Shown one piece after another: positions 35,836 through 46,353 of a stretch of DNA of 64,000 bases. The stretch's first letter is position 1, and every line of letters begins with the position of its first letter. Origin of the DNA: Tabrizicola caldifontis. GTDB lineage: Bacteria; Pseudomonadota; Alphaproteobacteria; Rhodobacterales; Rhodobacteraceae. The DNA lies in assembly GCF_004762095.1 (NCBI RefSeq), contig NZ_SIJH01000001.1, forward strand, positions 1-64,000, in the 5' to 3' direction. The translations under genes were made by a program, and so were the position numbers. The notes under the pieces are model-generated. The model was not told where the DNA came from. It saw only the letters and a program-made list of their open reading frames with translations, and made no database searches.

Positions 35836-36747
35836 TCACCTGCCTCGGATCCGCGGGTCCAGCGCGTCGCGCAGTCCGTCGCCGATGTAATTGACCGAAA
35901 GCACCGTGAGCGAGATCGCGAGCCCAGGGAAGATCACCCGCTCCGGGTAATACTGGAAGTAGTCGAGCCCTTCGTAAAGCAGCCGACCCCAGGTCGGGAA
36001 GTCAGGCGGGAAGCCAAGGCCGAGGAAGCTGAGCACACTTTCGGTGATGATCGCTTCGGCCACGCCCAGCGTCGCCGCCACCATGACCGGCGAGACCACG
36101 TTCGGCAGGATGTGGCGCAGGATCACCCGGAACGGCCGCGCACCGATCGACCGCGAGGCAAGCACATATTCCCGTTCTTTCAGCGCCAGAACCTCGCCGC
36201 GCACGATCCGCGCTGCCTGCATCCAGCTGGTGATGCCGATGGCGCTGACGATCAGGACAAAGGCGCCCATCTCGGGCCCCAGAACCCCGGCGATGCGATC
36301 GCGGAAAAGCATCACCATGACCAGCAACAGCGGGATCAGCGGCAGCGCCAGGAACATGTCGGTCAGGCGCATCAGCGGCCCGTCAAGCCGCTTGAAATAC
36401 CCCGCCAGCACGCCGATCAGCGTGCCAAGGAAGATAGCGATCACCATGGCGACAAAGCCCACCGCAAGGCTGACGCGTCCCGCGGCCATCATCCGCTGCA
36501 TCTGGTCGCGGCCCAGCTGGTCGGTGCCCATCGGATGAACGAGACTGGGGCCGAGGTTCTTCGACTTAAGCGCCTCGACGACCGAAAGCTTCTCGGGCGA
36601 CCAGACCAGCGGTCCCACCACCGAGAAGATGATCAGCAGTGTCAGAACCACCAGCCCGAACACCGCGCCGCGGTGCTTGCGGAACTGCGCCCAGACCGCG
36701 GCCCGAAGCGATTCCGGCGGGGGCACCCCAAGATCGGTGTCAGTCAT
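35836..36747 (-). CDS. Peptide-type ABC transporter permease (OppC/DppC)
   Basis: Second permease of the importer (303 aa), with an OppC N-terminal segment and five to six helices. The EAA loop is readable around REYVLASRSIGARPFRVILRH, and the C-terminus is DALDPRIR. It starts at ATG 36747, overlapping the OppB stop by 8 bp; a longer frame would be read through oppB. Last gene of the D-F-A-B-C operon. Confidence 0.93.
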   Translation of the reverse strand: MTDTDLGVPPPESLRAAVWAQFRKHRGAVFGLVVLTLLIIFSVVGPLVWSPEKLSVVEALKSKNLGPSLVHPMGTDQLGRDQMQRMMAAGRVSLAVGFVAMVIAIFLGTLIGVLAGYFKRLDGPLMRLTDMFLALPLIPLLLVMVMLFRDRIAGVLGPEMGAFVLIVSAIGITSWMQAARIVRGEVLALKEREYVLASRSIGARPFRVILRHILPNVVSPVMVAATLGVAEAIITESVLSFLGLGFPPDFPTWGRLLYEGLDYFQYYPERVIFPGLAISLTVLSVNYIGDGLRDALDPRIRGR

Positions 36748-37747
36748 AGCGGATCCTCGGGTCGAGCATGCCGTAGAGAAGATCGGCAATCAGGTTAAAG
36801 GTCACGATCAGGATTGCGAAGATGAAGGCCAGCGTCTGAACCATGGGAAGGTCATTGCCGCGGATCGCCTGGATCAGCGCCGAGCCGATGCCGTTCACGC
36901 CGAAGAGGTTCTCGGTAATGATCGCGCCACCGAAGATCGACGGGATCCCCAGCGCGATGACGGTAACGACCGGAATCAGCGAATTGCGCAGGACGTGCTT
37001 CAGCACGACGGTCCTTTCGCTCATCCCCTTCGCGCGCGCGGTGCGGACGTAATCCTGGCTCATGTTTTCCAGCATCGAGGACCGCATGTAGCGGCTGATC
37101 GCTGCGGCATTGGCAAGGCCCAGAACCATCACGGGCATCGCCATCTGGCGCAGCTGTTCCTTGAAGCTTGCCCAGTCGGTCACGACCAGCGTGGTGTTGT
37201 ATTTCGTGGGGAACCAGCCAAGCCAGACCGCGAAGATGATGATGAAAAGCGTGCCGGTGAAAAAGGTCGGCACCGAAAAGCCGATCATCGCGAACATGGT
37301 GCCGAACTGGTCGAACAGCGAATATTGCCGGTAGGCGGAATAGATCCCGATCGGCAGGGCGATCAGCACGCCGACCAGATAGGCGGTACCGATGACCGTC
37401 AGGGTCTGCGGCAGGCGTTCGCCGATCAGCGGAAAGACCGGGCTGCGGCTCTGGTAGCTGATGATGCGCTGCATGCCTTCGGCGTAATGTGTTCCGAAGA
37501 TCGCGTCGAAACCGTTCAGAGGTTCCACCCAGAAGAACTGCTTGAGCCACAGCAGATAGCGGATGTGGACCGGCTCGTTCACCCCCAGCGCCTCGAGGAT
37601 CTTGGCGCGGACCTCGGGCGGCACGGTCAGCGGGATTTCCGAGGCAGGCGATCCGGGGGCCAGATCGACCAGCAGGAAGATGACGAGACTGATCAGCAGA
37701 AGCGTCGGGATGGCCAAAAGAAGCCGTCTCAGCGTGTAGGTGAGCAT
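36740..37747 (-). CDS. Peptide-type ABC transporter permease (OppB/DppB)
   Basis: 335 aa, six transmembrane helices, starting MLTYTLRRLLLAIPTLLLISL as in DppB/OppB. The EAA motif is YVRTARAKGMSERTVVLKH (about 233-251), and the protein ends in LYGMLDPRIRYD. It is separated from the substrate-binding gene by 100 bp with two strong hairpins, which probably reduce expression relative to the binding protein. Confidence 0.93.
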   Translation of the reverse strand: MLTYTLRRLLLAIPTLLLISLVIFLLVDLAPGSPASEIPLTVPPEVRAKILEALGVNEPVHIRYLLWLKQFFWVEPLNGFDAIFGTHYAEGMQRIISYQSRSPVFPLIGERLPQTLTVIGTAYLVGVLIALPIGIYSAYRQYSLFDQFGTMFAMIGFSVPTFFTGTLFIIIFAVWLGWFPTKYNTTLVVTDWASFKEQLRQMAMPVMVLGLANAAAISRYMRSSMLENMSQDYVRTARAKGMSERTVVLKHVLRNSLIPVVTVIALGIPSIFGGAIITENLFGVNGIGSALIQAIRGNDLPMVQTLAFIFAILIVTFNLIADLLYGMLDPRIRYD

Positions 37748-37788
37748 GGGCGGGCGCCTCGGGTCAGCAGTCTAGCGGCAAAGAGGGT

Positions 37789-37834
37789 GGCGGGAGCCCC
37801 GGGGCCCCCGCCGGCCGGACGGGTCGATGACCCG
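37789..37834 (-). promoter_or_regulatory. Two hairpins between the binding-protein and permease genes
   Basis: Hairpin 1: ggcggg...cccgcc around cccc/gggg (37789-37812). Hairpin 2: cgggtc-gat-gacccg (37820-37834). Such structures after a binding-protein gene usually stabilise its mRNA and let only part of transcription continue. Confidence 0.6.
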
Positions 37835-37847
37835 CCCGAGGTTAGGA

Positions 37848-39551
37848 TCATTTCACGCGGAACCAGTCCTGGGCGTTCCACAATTCGGTGTCCCAGGTGT
37901 TCAGGACCACGCCGCCCAGCGTGTTCGAGGCCGCCGACAGACGGCCGCGATCGACCAGCGGGACCACGACATAGGAATCCTTGGTCAGCATGTCGTTCAG
38001 CTTCTTGGCAATGGCTGCGCGTTCTTCCATGGCCGATGTCTTCGCCAGTTCATCCACCAGCGCATCATACGCAGGGTCGCAGAAACGGTTGATGTTTTCG
38101 CCCTGCCACTGGTTTTCCGGGCCCGGGATCTTGTCGCACTTGTACTGTGCCAGATAGGGTTCCGGATCGGTGCCGTCGAAGTTGTTGGCATACATCTCGA
38201 CGTCGGCATAGAACTTCTGGAAGGTGTCGGGCGAGCCCGGGTCACCGCCGAAGAACACGGAGGCGTCGATGTTCTTCAGCTCGACTTCCACGCCCAGTTC
38301 CGTCCACCAGTCCTTGATGACCGCCTGGAAGTCCTGCCGGACCGGGTTGGTCGAGGTCTGGTAAAGAATGCGCAGCTTCTGACCGTCCTTGTCGCGGATT
38401 CCGTCGCCGTTGGTGTCGGTCCATCCCGCTTCTTCCAGCAGCGCCTTGGCACCTTCCATGTCCTGCGGGATGCACTCGGTGTTGTCCGACGCGAACATCT
38501 CGGGCGCGGGTACCAGGTTGCAGGTTGGGCGACCCGCGCTGCCATAGCCGATGTCCACCAGGATCTGCCGGTCGATCGCCATCGACAGGGCCTTGCGCAC
38601 GCGGATGTCGGACAGGAACGGATGCGGATGCTTGGTGGTTGAACGCTCACCTTCCGGCAGGGCCGGGTCGGGGTTGGTCAAGTTCATCTCGATCCGCTCG
38701 ACCAGGGTGCCGAAGCCGTTCAGCAGCACGCCCTTGCCGGCAGCCGACATCTGCGCCTGCTGTTGCGGGTTGATCTGGGTGTTCCAGGCATAGTCGAATT
38801 CGCCCGTTTCCAGTACGGCACGGGCAGCCGCCACGGCGTCGCCGCCCCCCTTTACGGTCATGGTCGCAAAGGCCGGTTTGGCCGGGTCACGATAGTTGGG
38901 GTTGGCCGCCAGGCTGACGGTGTCGTTCACCTTGAAGTCGGTCACGACGAAGGGCCCCGTGCCGATCGGCTTGAAGTTCTGTTCGGTGCAGGTCGAGGCT
39001 GCAGCGCCAAGGCAGTTCTCGAACTGGGCCTTCTGAAGGATGGGCGAGGTGCCCCCCACGAAGGCCTGGTAGGGGTTTGGCTTCGGGCCAGAGAACTTGA
39101 TCACGATGGTCAGATCGTCCGGGGTCTCGATGCTTTCGATCCCTTCATAGCGCGCGGCCTGGGCACAGCCGCCTTCCGGATGCGTGCAGTATTCCCAGGT
39201 GAACTTGACGTCTGCCGAGGTTACGGGCGTGCCGTCCGACCACAGCAGGCCCGGCTTCAGCTTCCAGGTGATCTGGGTCAGATCCTCGGTGATGCCGCCG
39301 TTCTCCACGGTCGGAATCGACTCGGCCAGACGCGGGAAGACCACGCCCTTGTCGTCAAAGCCCGCCAGGCCCTCAAGGACCAGCGAGGCGGTTTCCACAT
39401 CCTTGGTGCCCGAGCTGAGGTAGGGGTTCAGGATCGAAGGCGCCTGCCAATACAGCACGTTCACATGACCGTCGGCCCCGCGCTCGGCAAAGGCAGCGGG
39501 GGCGAAGGCCACCGCAGCGGCGGCGCCCAGAAGGGCGGTTCTCAGTTTCAT
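37848..39551 (-). CDS. Peptide/opine-type ABC substrate-binding protein
   Basis: Periplasmic family 5 solute-binding protein (567 aa) with a signal peptide ending in FAPAAFA-E (about residue 22). Landmarks are [24 protein letters not shown] (about 98-121), IGTGPFVV and the [16 protein letters not shown] segment. Eight Cys residues, some perhaps disulfide-bonded, are more than usual. An EF-hand-like DTNGDGIRD lies near residue 385. ATG 39551 overlaps the ATPase stop. Ligand: peptides or modified amino acids. Confidence 0.92.
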   Translation of the reverse strand: MKLRTALLGAAAAVAFAPAAFAERGADGHVNVLYWQAPSILNPYLSSGTKDVETASLVLEGLAGFDDKGVVFPRLAESIPTVENGGITEDLTQITWKLKPGLLWSDGTPVTSADVKFTWEYCTHPEGGCAQAARYEGIESIETPDDLTIVIKFSGPKPNPYQAFVGGTSPILQKAQFENCLGAAASTCTEQNFKPIGTGPFVVTDFKVNDTVSLAANPNYRDPAKPAFATMTVKGGGDAVAAARAVLETGEFDYAWNTQINPQQQAQMSAAGKGVLLNGFGTLVERIEMNLTNPDPALPEGERSTTKHPHPFLSDIRVRKALSMAIDRQILVDIGYGSAGRPTCNLVPAPEMFASDNTECIPQDMEGAKALLEEAGWTDTNGDGIRDKDGQKLRILYQTSTNPVRQDFQAVIKDWWTELGVEVELKNIDASVFFGGDPGSPDTFQKFYADVEMYANNFDGTDPEPYLAQYKCDKIPGPENQWQGENINRFCDPAYDALVDELAKTSAMEERAAIAKKLNDMLTKDSYVVVPLVDRGRLSAASNTLGGVVLNTWDTELWNAQDWFRVK

Positions 39552-40595
39552 TGCGACACTCCTTGTTGGTTGCGCTCTGTTGCCTCGGGTGCGCCGGTAG
39601 TCCCGGCGGCTTGTCGGCTTTCGAAAAGATGGCAGGCGACCAGACGGCCAGGTTCGACCTCGACCAGATCGGGTTTCACCTGCCGGCAGATGTCCATGAC
39701 CTTCGGGCAGCGGGTGCAGAAATTGCACCCGACGGGCGGATTGGCCGGGGAAGGCACGTCACCTTTCAGGATGATCCGCTTGCGCCGCGCCGCGATTGCC
39801 GGGTCGGGTTCGTTCACCGCCGACAACAGCGCCTCGGCATAGGGGTGCAACGGGCGGGCGTAAAGGTCGGCCGAGGGCGACAGTTCGGCAATCCGGCCGA
39901 GATACATCACCGCCACACGGTCGGCCAGGTGGCGAACCATCGATAGGTCGTGACTGATGAACAGGTAGGTCAGCCCCAGCCGGTCCTGCAGATCCTCGAG
40001 CAGGTTCACCACCTGGGCCTGGATCGACACGTCCAGCGCGGCGATCGGTTCGTCGCAGACGATAAACCTGGGGTTCAGGGCCAAGGCCCGGGCGATGCCG
40101 ATGCGCTGGCGCTGACCACCGCTGAATTCGTGCGGATAGCGATTGATGAAGCGGCGGTTCAGACCGACCTGGTCCATCAGCTCGTGCACGCGCTCGATCT
40201 TCTTGTCGCGCGACCAGTCGGTGTGTTCGTCCAGCGGCTCGGATATGATCTGCGCCAGCGTCATCCTCGGGTTCAGGCTGGCCTGCGGATCCTGAAAGAC
40301 CATCTGCATCGTCGGGCGTTTGCGGCGCAGGGCTTCGGGTGGCAGATGCGCAACATCGTCGCCGTCGATCACCACCCGACCGCCGGTGGGTTCGTAAAGC
40401 CGCAGCATCGCCCGGCCCACGGTAGACTTGCCGCAGCCGGACTCGCCAACCAGACCAAGGGTCTCACCCGCCTGGATCGAGAAGCTCACCCCGTCCACCG
40501 CCTTCACGTTGCCAGTATGGCGGCGCAGTATCCCGGTATAGATCGGGAAATACATCCGCAGGTCCTCGACCTGGACCAGCGGGGCCGGGCGCGTG

Positions 40596-40603
<8 letters not shown>
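39548..40603 (-). CDS. Peptide-type ABC transporter ATP-binding protein (OppF/DppF)
   Basis: 351 aa. Walker [10 protein letters not shown] (about 52-60), signature FSGGQRQR, Walker [13 protein letters not shown], and the oligopeptide C-terminal Cys cluster [14 protein letters not shown], which often binds an Fe-S cluster. The start ATG at 40603 overlaps the preceding ATPase gene by 8 bp, and its TGA overlaps the binding-protein ATG. Confidence 0.93.
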
Positions 40604-41618
<1,015 letters not shown>

Positions 41619-41763
41619 CAAGTGCTCCCCCGTGTCGTCTTCGTTCTTGTTTTTGTTCGTCTTTTTTGGGATCGACAACTTTCGGTTGCCGCCACTTCGG
41701 GCCACTGTTCCCGATTTCCCGCACTCTATCAATCCCGTTTCGCCGTGCGATTCCACAGCAGCT

Positions 41764-41791
41764 TGCCGGCAGATTGACCGATTTGCCGGTC
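41764..41791. promoter_or_regulatory. Palindromes in the opp/argE-like divergent region
   Basis: TGCCGGCA (41764-41771) and gaccg-N6-cggtc (41776-41791) lie close together, about 70-95 bp before the ArgE-like start, with the related words cagattgac and cagatattgac nearby. They may be binding sites for a regulator of both units; no regulator gene is adjacent. Confidence 0.35.
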
Positions 41792-41859
41792 ATTCCGCCA
41801 GATATTGACAGTTCCGGGGGCTGACGACAGGCTGGCCACAACATCTGGGGAAAGTGTCG

Positions 41860-43026
41860 ATGCCCGAAATGCAGGTACTGACGTCGCGTCAGATCCTTGA
41901 CCGGCTGGTCAGCTTTCCGACAGTGAGTCGCGATTCGAATCTCGGGCTTATCGACTGGCTGGAGGGTTACCTGTCAGGCCACGGCGTTCGCTGCTTCCGG
42001 CACTGGAACGAGGACCGCCGGAAGGCCGCGCTGATTGCCCATGCCGGGCCATGGAAGGCAGGCGCCGTGGTTCTATCGGGCCATTCCGACGTGGTGCCGG
42101 TGGACGGGCAGAGCTGGACCACCGACCCCTGGACGGTCAGCGAACGTGACGGGCGGCTTTATGGCCGCGGCACCTGCGACATGAAAGGCTTTGTCGCATT
42201 GGCCGTCCGGGCGCTGGTCGAGGCGCAGCGCCGCGGCGTAAGCCGGCCGCTGCAACTTGCGCTTTCCTATGATGAGGAGGTGGGCTGCACCGGTGCACCG
42301 CCGATGATCCGCACCATGCAGGAGGTGGTACCGAAAGGCAGCGCCGCAATCATCGGCGAACCCAGCCGCATGGGGCTGATCACCGGGCACAAGGGCGGCA
42401 CCGGCTATCATGTGCATGTGAAAGGCCATGAAGTGCATTCCTCGCTGCTGCCCTACGGCGTCTCGGCGATCATGGAGGGGGCGCGGCTCATCGACTGGCT
42501 GAACGATGTGAACGCCGAGCTTCAGGCCCGTACGCCGACGCCGCTGGCCGCCGCCTTTCACCCGCCCTTCACCACGCTGCATGTCGGCATGATCCGGGGA
42601 GGCACGGCCCACAACATCACGGCGGCCGACTGCCACTTTTCCGTCGAGATGCGCGTGGTGCCGGGCGAGTCGATCCCCGACTGGGAGGCGCGGTTCGAGG
42701 CAAGGGTCCGCGAGATCGAGGCCGCGATGCGAAAGGTCCGCCCCGAGGCTGCGATTCACCTGGATCGCTTCTTCGGCGTCCCGGGACTGCAACCCGAAAG
42801 GAACGGCGAGGCAGAAGCCCTGGTCCGCCGCCTTACCGGCGACAACGCGACCGGCGTTGTCAGCTATGGCACTGAAGCCGGCCAGTTCCAGCAGGCGGGC
42901 TATTCTGCCGTCATCTGCGGCCCCGGCGACATCGCCCAGGCACATCAGCCCGATGAATACCTTGAAATCAGCCAATTCGAGGCCGGCCAGCAGTTCATGG
43001 AGCGGCTTCTCGAGGCGCTGGCATGA
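41860..43026 (+). CDS. argE: Acetylornithine deacetylase-like M20 peptidase
   Basis: 388 aa, M20 family (ArgE/DapE). Zinc motifs in order: LSGHSDVVPVDG (His, about 74), GRGTCDMKGF (Asp, about 105), DEEVGCTGA (Glu-Glu, about 137) and a C-terminal His in QAHQPDEY. It hydrolyses N-acyl amino acids such as N-acetylornithine. Because it is divergent from a peptide importer and next to an amino-acid oxidase, it may release an amino acid from an imported N-acyl compound rather than serve arginine synthesis. ATG 41860 with GGGGAAAG upstream. Confidence 0.88.
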   Translation: MPEMQVLTSRQILDRLVSFPTVSRDSNLGLIDWLEGYLSGHGVRCFRHWNEDRRKAALIAHAGPWKAGAVVLSGHSDVVPVDGQSWTTDPWTVSERDGRLYGRGTCDMKGFVALAVRALVEAQRRGVSRPLQLALSYDEEVGCTGAPPMIRTMQEVVPKGSAAIIGEPSRMGLITGHKGGTGYHVHVKGHEVHSSLLPYGVSAIMEGARLIDWLNDVNAELQARTPTPLAAAFHPPFTTLHVGMIRGGTAHNITAADCHFSVEMRVVPGESIPDWEARFEARVREIEAAMRKVRPEAAIHLDRFFGVPGLQPERNGEAEALVRRLTGDNATGVVSYGTEAGQFQQAGYSAVICGPGDIAQAHQPDEYLEISQFEAGQQFMERLLEALA

Positions 43027-43168
43027 CGCCATTCCGCCCCCCACCCCAGCAGGGGCACCGGATACGTCTATCCCTGCGGTGTCGCGCACCGCATGTCGCC
43101 CCGCGCCGCCCTGCCCCATTTGTGCAAGACGGATGGACCGGCGGGGACCTTGCAGCAGATCCTGAGCC

Positions 43169-44512
43169 ATGACCTTCCCGATCACCGACGCAAACCCTGT
43201 CCGCTTTGCCGCCCCCTTGCCGCCACGTGTCGATATCGTGGTGATCGGCGGCGGTGTCATTGGGGTGATGACGGCCTTCTTCCTGCGCCGTAAGGGCTAT
43301 TCCGTCCTGCTGCTGGAAAAGGGCAGGATCGCCGGCGAACAGTCTAGCCGCAACTGGGGCTGGGTGCGCCAGCAGGGCCGGGATCCGGGCGAATTGCCGA
43401 TCATGGTGGAAAGCCTGTCGATCTGGAAATCGCTTTCGCACGAGATGGGCGAAGCGCTTGGCTTCCGGCAGACCGGCGTTCTGTATCTGGCGAAGACCGA
43501 ACGCGAAATGGCGGGCTTCGCGGCCTGGATGGATCATGCGCGGGCGCACCAGCTCGACACCAGGCTGTTGACGGGGGCAGAGACGGCAGCGCTGCTCAAG
43601 GGTGCCGTGGCCCCCTGGAAGGGAGCGATCTACACCCCTTCGGATGCCCGCGCCGAGCCATGGACCGCTGTTCCCGCGCTGGCCGCACGCGCTGCCGAAA
43701 TGGGGGTGGCGATCCGGGAAGCCTGCGCGGTTCGCGCCCTTGACCTGGCAGCAGGCAGGGTTGCCGGTGTGGTGACCGAGGCAGGCCGGGTCGCCTGTGA
43801 CCATGTGGTGGTTGTCGCGGGCGCGTGGTCGCGACTGTTCCTTGCCAGGCACGGCATCGGTATTCCGCAGTTGTCCGTGCTTGCCTCGGTCGCCGCCACG
43901 GAACCTTTGCCCGAGATCTTCCCCGGCAACGCTGCCGACGACGACTTCGCCTTTCGCCGGCGCGCGGACGGGGGATATTCCATCGCGCCGGGAGGAGCCG
44001 AGCATGACTTCTTCATCGGCCCCGACGCCTTCCGATCGTTCAGGGTATACACACCGATCCTGAAGAAGGAATGGCGATCGTCCAGCTTCCGCCTGCGTGC
44101 GCCGAAGGGTTTTCCTGATGCCTGGAGCACCCCCCGCCGCTGGGCCGAGGATCAGCCGACCCCATTCGAGGCGATGCGCATCCTGAACCCCGCGCCGAAC
44201 CTGGGCACGCTGGGACGGGTGCAGGACGCCTTTGCCCGCGCCTTTCCCGGACTCGGTCGGCCAAAGCTGCGCACGGCCTGGGGCGGCATGATCGACACGA
44301 TGCCCGATGTCGTGCCGGTGGTGGACCATGGCCCGATTCCCGGCCTGACGATCGCCACGGGAATGAGCGGGCATGGCTTCGGCATCGGGCCGGGCATGGG
44401 GCGCGTGGTGGCCGACCTGGTGACGGGTGGCCACGTCGGCCACGATCTGTCGCGGTTCCGGTTCCAGCGGTTCACCGATGGCACCAGGATTGCGCCAGGC
44501 CCAAGCCTCTGA
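43169..44512 (+). CDS. FAD-dependent oxidoreductase of the DAO family
   Basis: 447 aa. The N-terminal dinucleotide-binding motif is VVIGGGVIGVMTAFFL (about 24-39), followed by EQSSRNWGWVRQQGRDP, a segment characteristic of a DadA-like group. The C-terminal GMSGHGFGIGPGMGR (about 400-414) closes the FAD site. It probably oxidises a D- or secondary amino acid. It lies 142 bp after the ArgE-like gene in the same direction; that gap contains no gene. Confidence 0.88.
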   Translation: MTFPITDANPVRFAAPLPPRVDIVVIGGGVIGVMTAFFLRRKGYSVLLLEKGRIAGEQSSRNWGWVRQQGRDPGELPIMVESLSIWKSLSHEMGEALGFRQTGVLYLAKTEREMAGFAAWMDHARAHQLDTRLLTGAETAALLKGAVAPWKGAIYTPSDARAEPWTAVPALAARAAEMGVAIREACAVRALDLAAGRVAGVVTEAGRVACDHVVVVAGAWSRLFLARHGIGIPQLSVLASVAATEPLPEIFPGNAADDDFAFRRRADGGYSIAPGGAEHDFFIGPDAFRSFRVYTPILKKEWRSSSFRLRAPKGFPDAWSTPRRWAEDQPTPFEAMRILNPAPNLGTLGRVQDAFARAFPGLGRPKLRTAWGGMIDTMPDVVPVVDHGPIPGLTIATGMSGHGFGIGPGMGRVVADLVTGGHVGHDLSRFRFQRFTDGTRIAPGPSL

Positions 44513-44638
44513 GACGCTGGCAGAAATCCCGCCCTATATGCTGACCATCCGGCCCGCGGCAACACACGGGCGCTTCGGTGGCTTATTCACTCCTCGCCGG
44601 TCCGGTGCAGACGGGGCAAAGCGGGGGCCCCAGTCGGC

Positions 44639-45919
44639 CTAGCTAAGGTGATGTCGGATGCGGCGGATCATCAGCCAGACCCCCAGAACCACGACTGGCA
44701 CCAGCCCGGACAAGAGCGCGCCATGACTGATGCCGAACCGATAAGCCAAAGGTTCCAGCAGGTAGGCCATCAGGTTGACGGCGTAGTAGCTGATCGCCAC
44801 GGTCGAAAGCCCCTCGACCGTGCGTTGCAGCCGCAGTTGCAGGTCGGCCCGCCGGTCCATCGATTCCAGAAGCTTCTGGTTCTGCGCCGAACGTTCCACA
44901 TCCACCCGGGTGCGCAACAGCTCTGCCGCCCGCTCTGCCCGCTCTGCCATGGCCTTCAAACGCCCCTCGGCCGATTTCACGGTACGCATGGCAGGGTCGT
45001 AACGACGCATCATGAATTCGCCAAAGGTCTGCCGACCCTCGATCCGCTGCTCGCGCAGCACCTCGATCCGCTGGTTCACGATCGCCTCATAGGCCGCCGT
45101 CGCCCCAAAGCGGAACGAGAACTGCACGGCGAGGCTTTCCAGTTCCGCCGAAATGGAAAGCAGGTCATGCAGCGCCGCCTCGGGGGCAGGTTCGGCATTG
45201 TCGAGGCCCGACACCAGGGCCGACAAGCGCGGATCAAGTGCATTCAGCCGCGCCGTCAGGTCGCGTGATCGCATCAAGCCCAGCATCGACATCGCGCGAT
45301 AGGTTTCGATCTCGCACAGGCGCTGCACGATCCGGCCGACACGGCGCGGGCCTGTGCCGGGTCGCACGAACACGGCAAACCGCATGTGACCCGCCGGGTC
45401 GATGCGGAAGTCGCCCGCGATCACGGCGGCGCCATCCACCACCCGGGACACGGCAAGGCTTTCGGGCACGAACCATTCGTCCAGTTGGGCCAGAAGCTCG
45501 GCGTCCGAGGCAGGCAATGGCGCGATGCGGATCATGACAGAAGTCAGCCGCTTGCCGGGTGCCTGGGCCAGCCAGTCCTCGGGCAGCACCTCGGCATCGG
45601 CCGGATCGAACGGGCGCTTCGACAGCCCGCGCGAAAAGGCGGAATAGGTGACGAATTCGGTGTGGCTTTCCCACTTCAGCTCTGCGCGGCCGATCGGACC
45701 CTGGAAATGGGTGGCGCCGGGCTGGGGATGCTGGCTTCCGTGCCGGTCGAGCAGCGCCACAAGATGGGCAAGATCCTTCTGCCGGTCGCGGTTGTGCGCC
45801 TGAACCGGCTCCTTGATCGCGACATAGACTGCGGTCGATGGCACCTGCAACGCCGGAAAGGGCCTGGCGTGCAGTTCATTGACGGTGGCATAACGCAGGG
45901 GATGGTCGGCGATCGGCAT
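44639..45919 (-). CDS. DUF3422 membrane-anchored protein
   Basis: 426 aa of family DUF3422, common in proteobacteria and of unknown function. The N-terminus PLRYATVNELHARPFPAL is the hallmark. The middle part is soluble, with a long charged helix (about 300-375, likely coiled coil). Two hydrophobic helices at the very C-terminus (about 382-420) anchor it in the inner membrane with the bulk in the cytoplasm. ATG 45919 is chosen because homologs begin there. Confidence 0.85.
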   Translation of the reverse strand: MPIADHPLRYATVNELHARPFPALQVPSTAVYVAIKEPVQAHNRDRQKDLAHLVALLDRHGSQHPQPGATHFQGPIGRAELKWESHTEFVTYSAFSRGLSKRPFDPADAEVLPEDWLAQAPGKRLTSVMIRIAPLPASDAELLAQLDEWFVPESLAVSRVVDGAAVIAGDFRIDPAGHMRFAVFVRPGTGPRRVGRIVQRLCEIETYRAMSMLGLMRSRDLTARLNALDPRLSALVSGLDNAEPAPEAALHDLLSISAELESLAVQFSFRFGATAAYEAIVNQRIEVLREQRIEGRQTFGEFMMRRYDPAMRTVKSAEGRLKAMAERAERAAELLRTRVDVERSAQNQKLLESMDRRADLQLRLQRTVEGLSTVAISYYAVNLMAYLLEPLAYRFGISHGALLSGLVPVVVLGVWLMIRRIRHHLS

Positions 45920-46080
45920 CGGTTTTCTCGAACAGGTCGGCGTGACAGGTAGGCCGTACTTGGCACGCTTTCCAGAAAAATGCCGGAATACAAGGGTATG
46001 CCGGCGAGGTGTTGCAAATTTCGCTCTGCGGAAAGGCAGGGCCGAGGCCCGCAGCAAGCTGACGCTTGGGGATCCAACGA

Positions 46081-46120
46081 CAATTGCGTCAGGCGGAATT
46101 CAATTGCGTCAGGCGGAATT
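46081..46120. repeat. Exact 20-bp tandem duplication
   Basis: The unit caattgcgtcaggcggaatt occurs twice without a spacer (46081-46100, 46101-46120). Noncoding on both strands as far as can be seen. Confidence 0.9.
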
Positions 46121-46320
46121 CCTGGCCTGGCAAGACGACCCCGGCAGAAGCGCTCCGGGAGGCTGAGCAAGCTGAAGGCTTGGCCCCTGGCATGTTTGCC
46201 CGATCCAAAACCGACAAATATCCACCAAAGGGACTGACGTGATGAACGAGGGGTGGCTTGCGGCCAGGTCACCGCATCTGGTCAGCTGTGATTGTCGGAA
46301 AGGTTTGTGCCCCTGCGCGT

Positions 46321-46348
46321 GCAGGCCGGACCAGAAGGCCCGGCCTGC
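46321..46348 (-). terminator. Hairpin after pntB
   Basis: 9-bp perfect arms gcaggccgg / ccggcctgc with a 10-nt loop, starting 6 bp beyond the pntB stop on the minus strand. No U-run, so termination may need Rho. Confidence 0.55.
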
Positions 46349-46353
46349 GTGAA

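Larger units (their letters stand above)
45920..46353. other. 434-bp gap between DUF3422 gene and pntB
   Basis: No frame here resembles a known protein. It holds an exact 20-bp tandem repeat (46081-46120) and a hairpin at the pntB end (46321-46348). It includes the promoter region of the DUF3422 gene. Confidence 0.5.
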
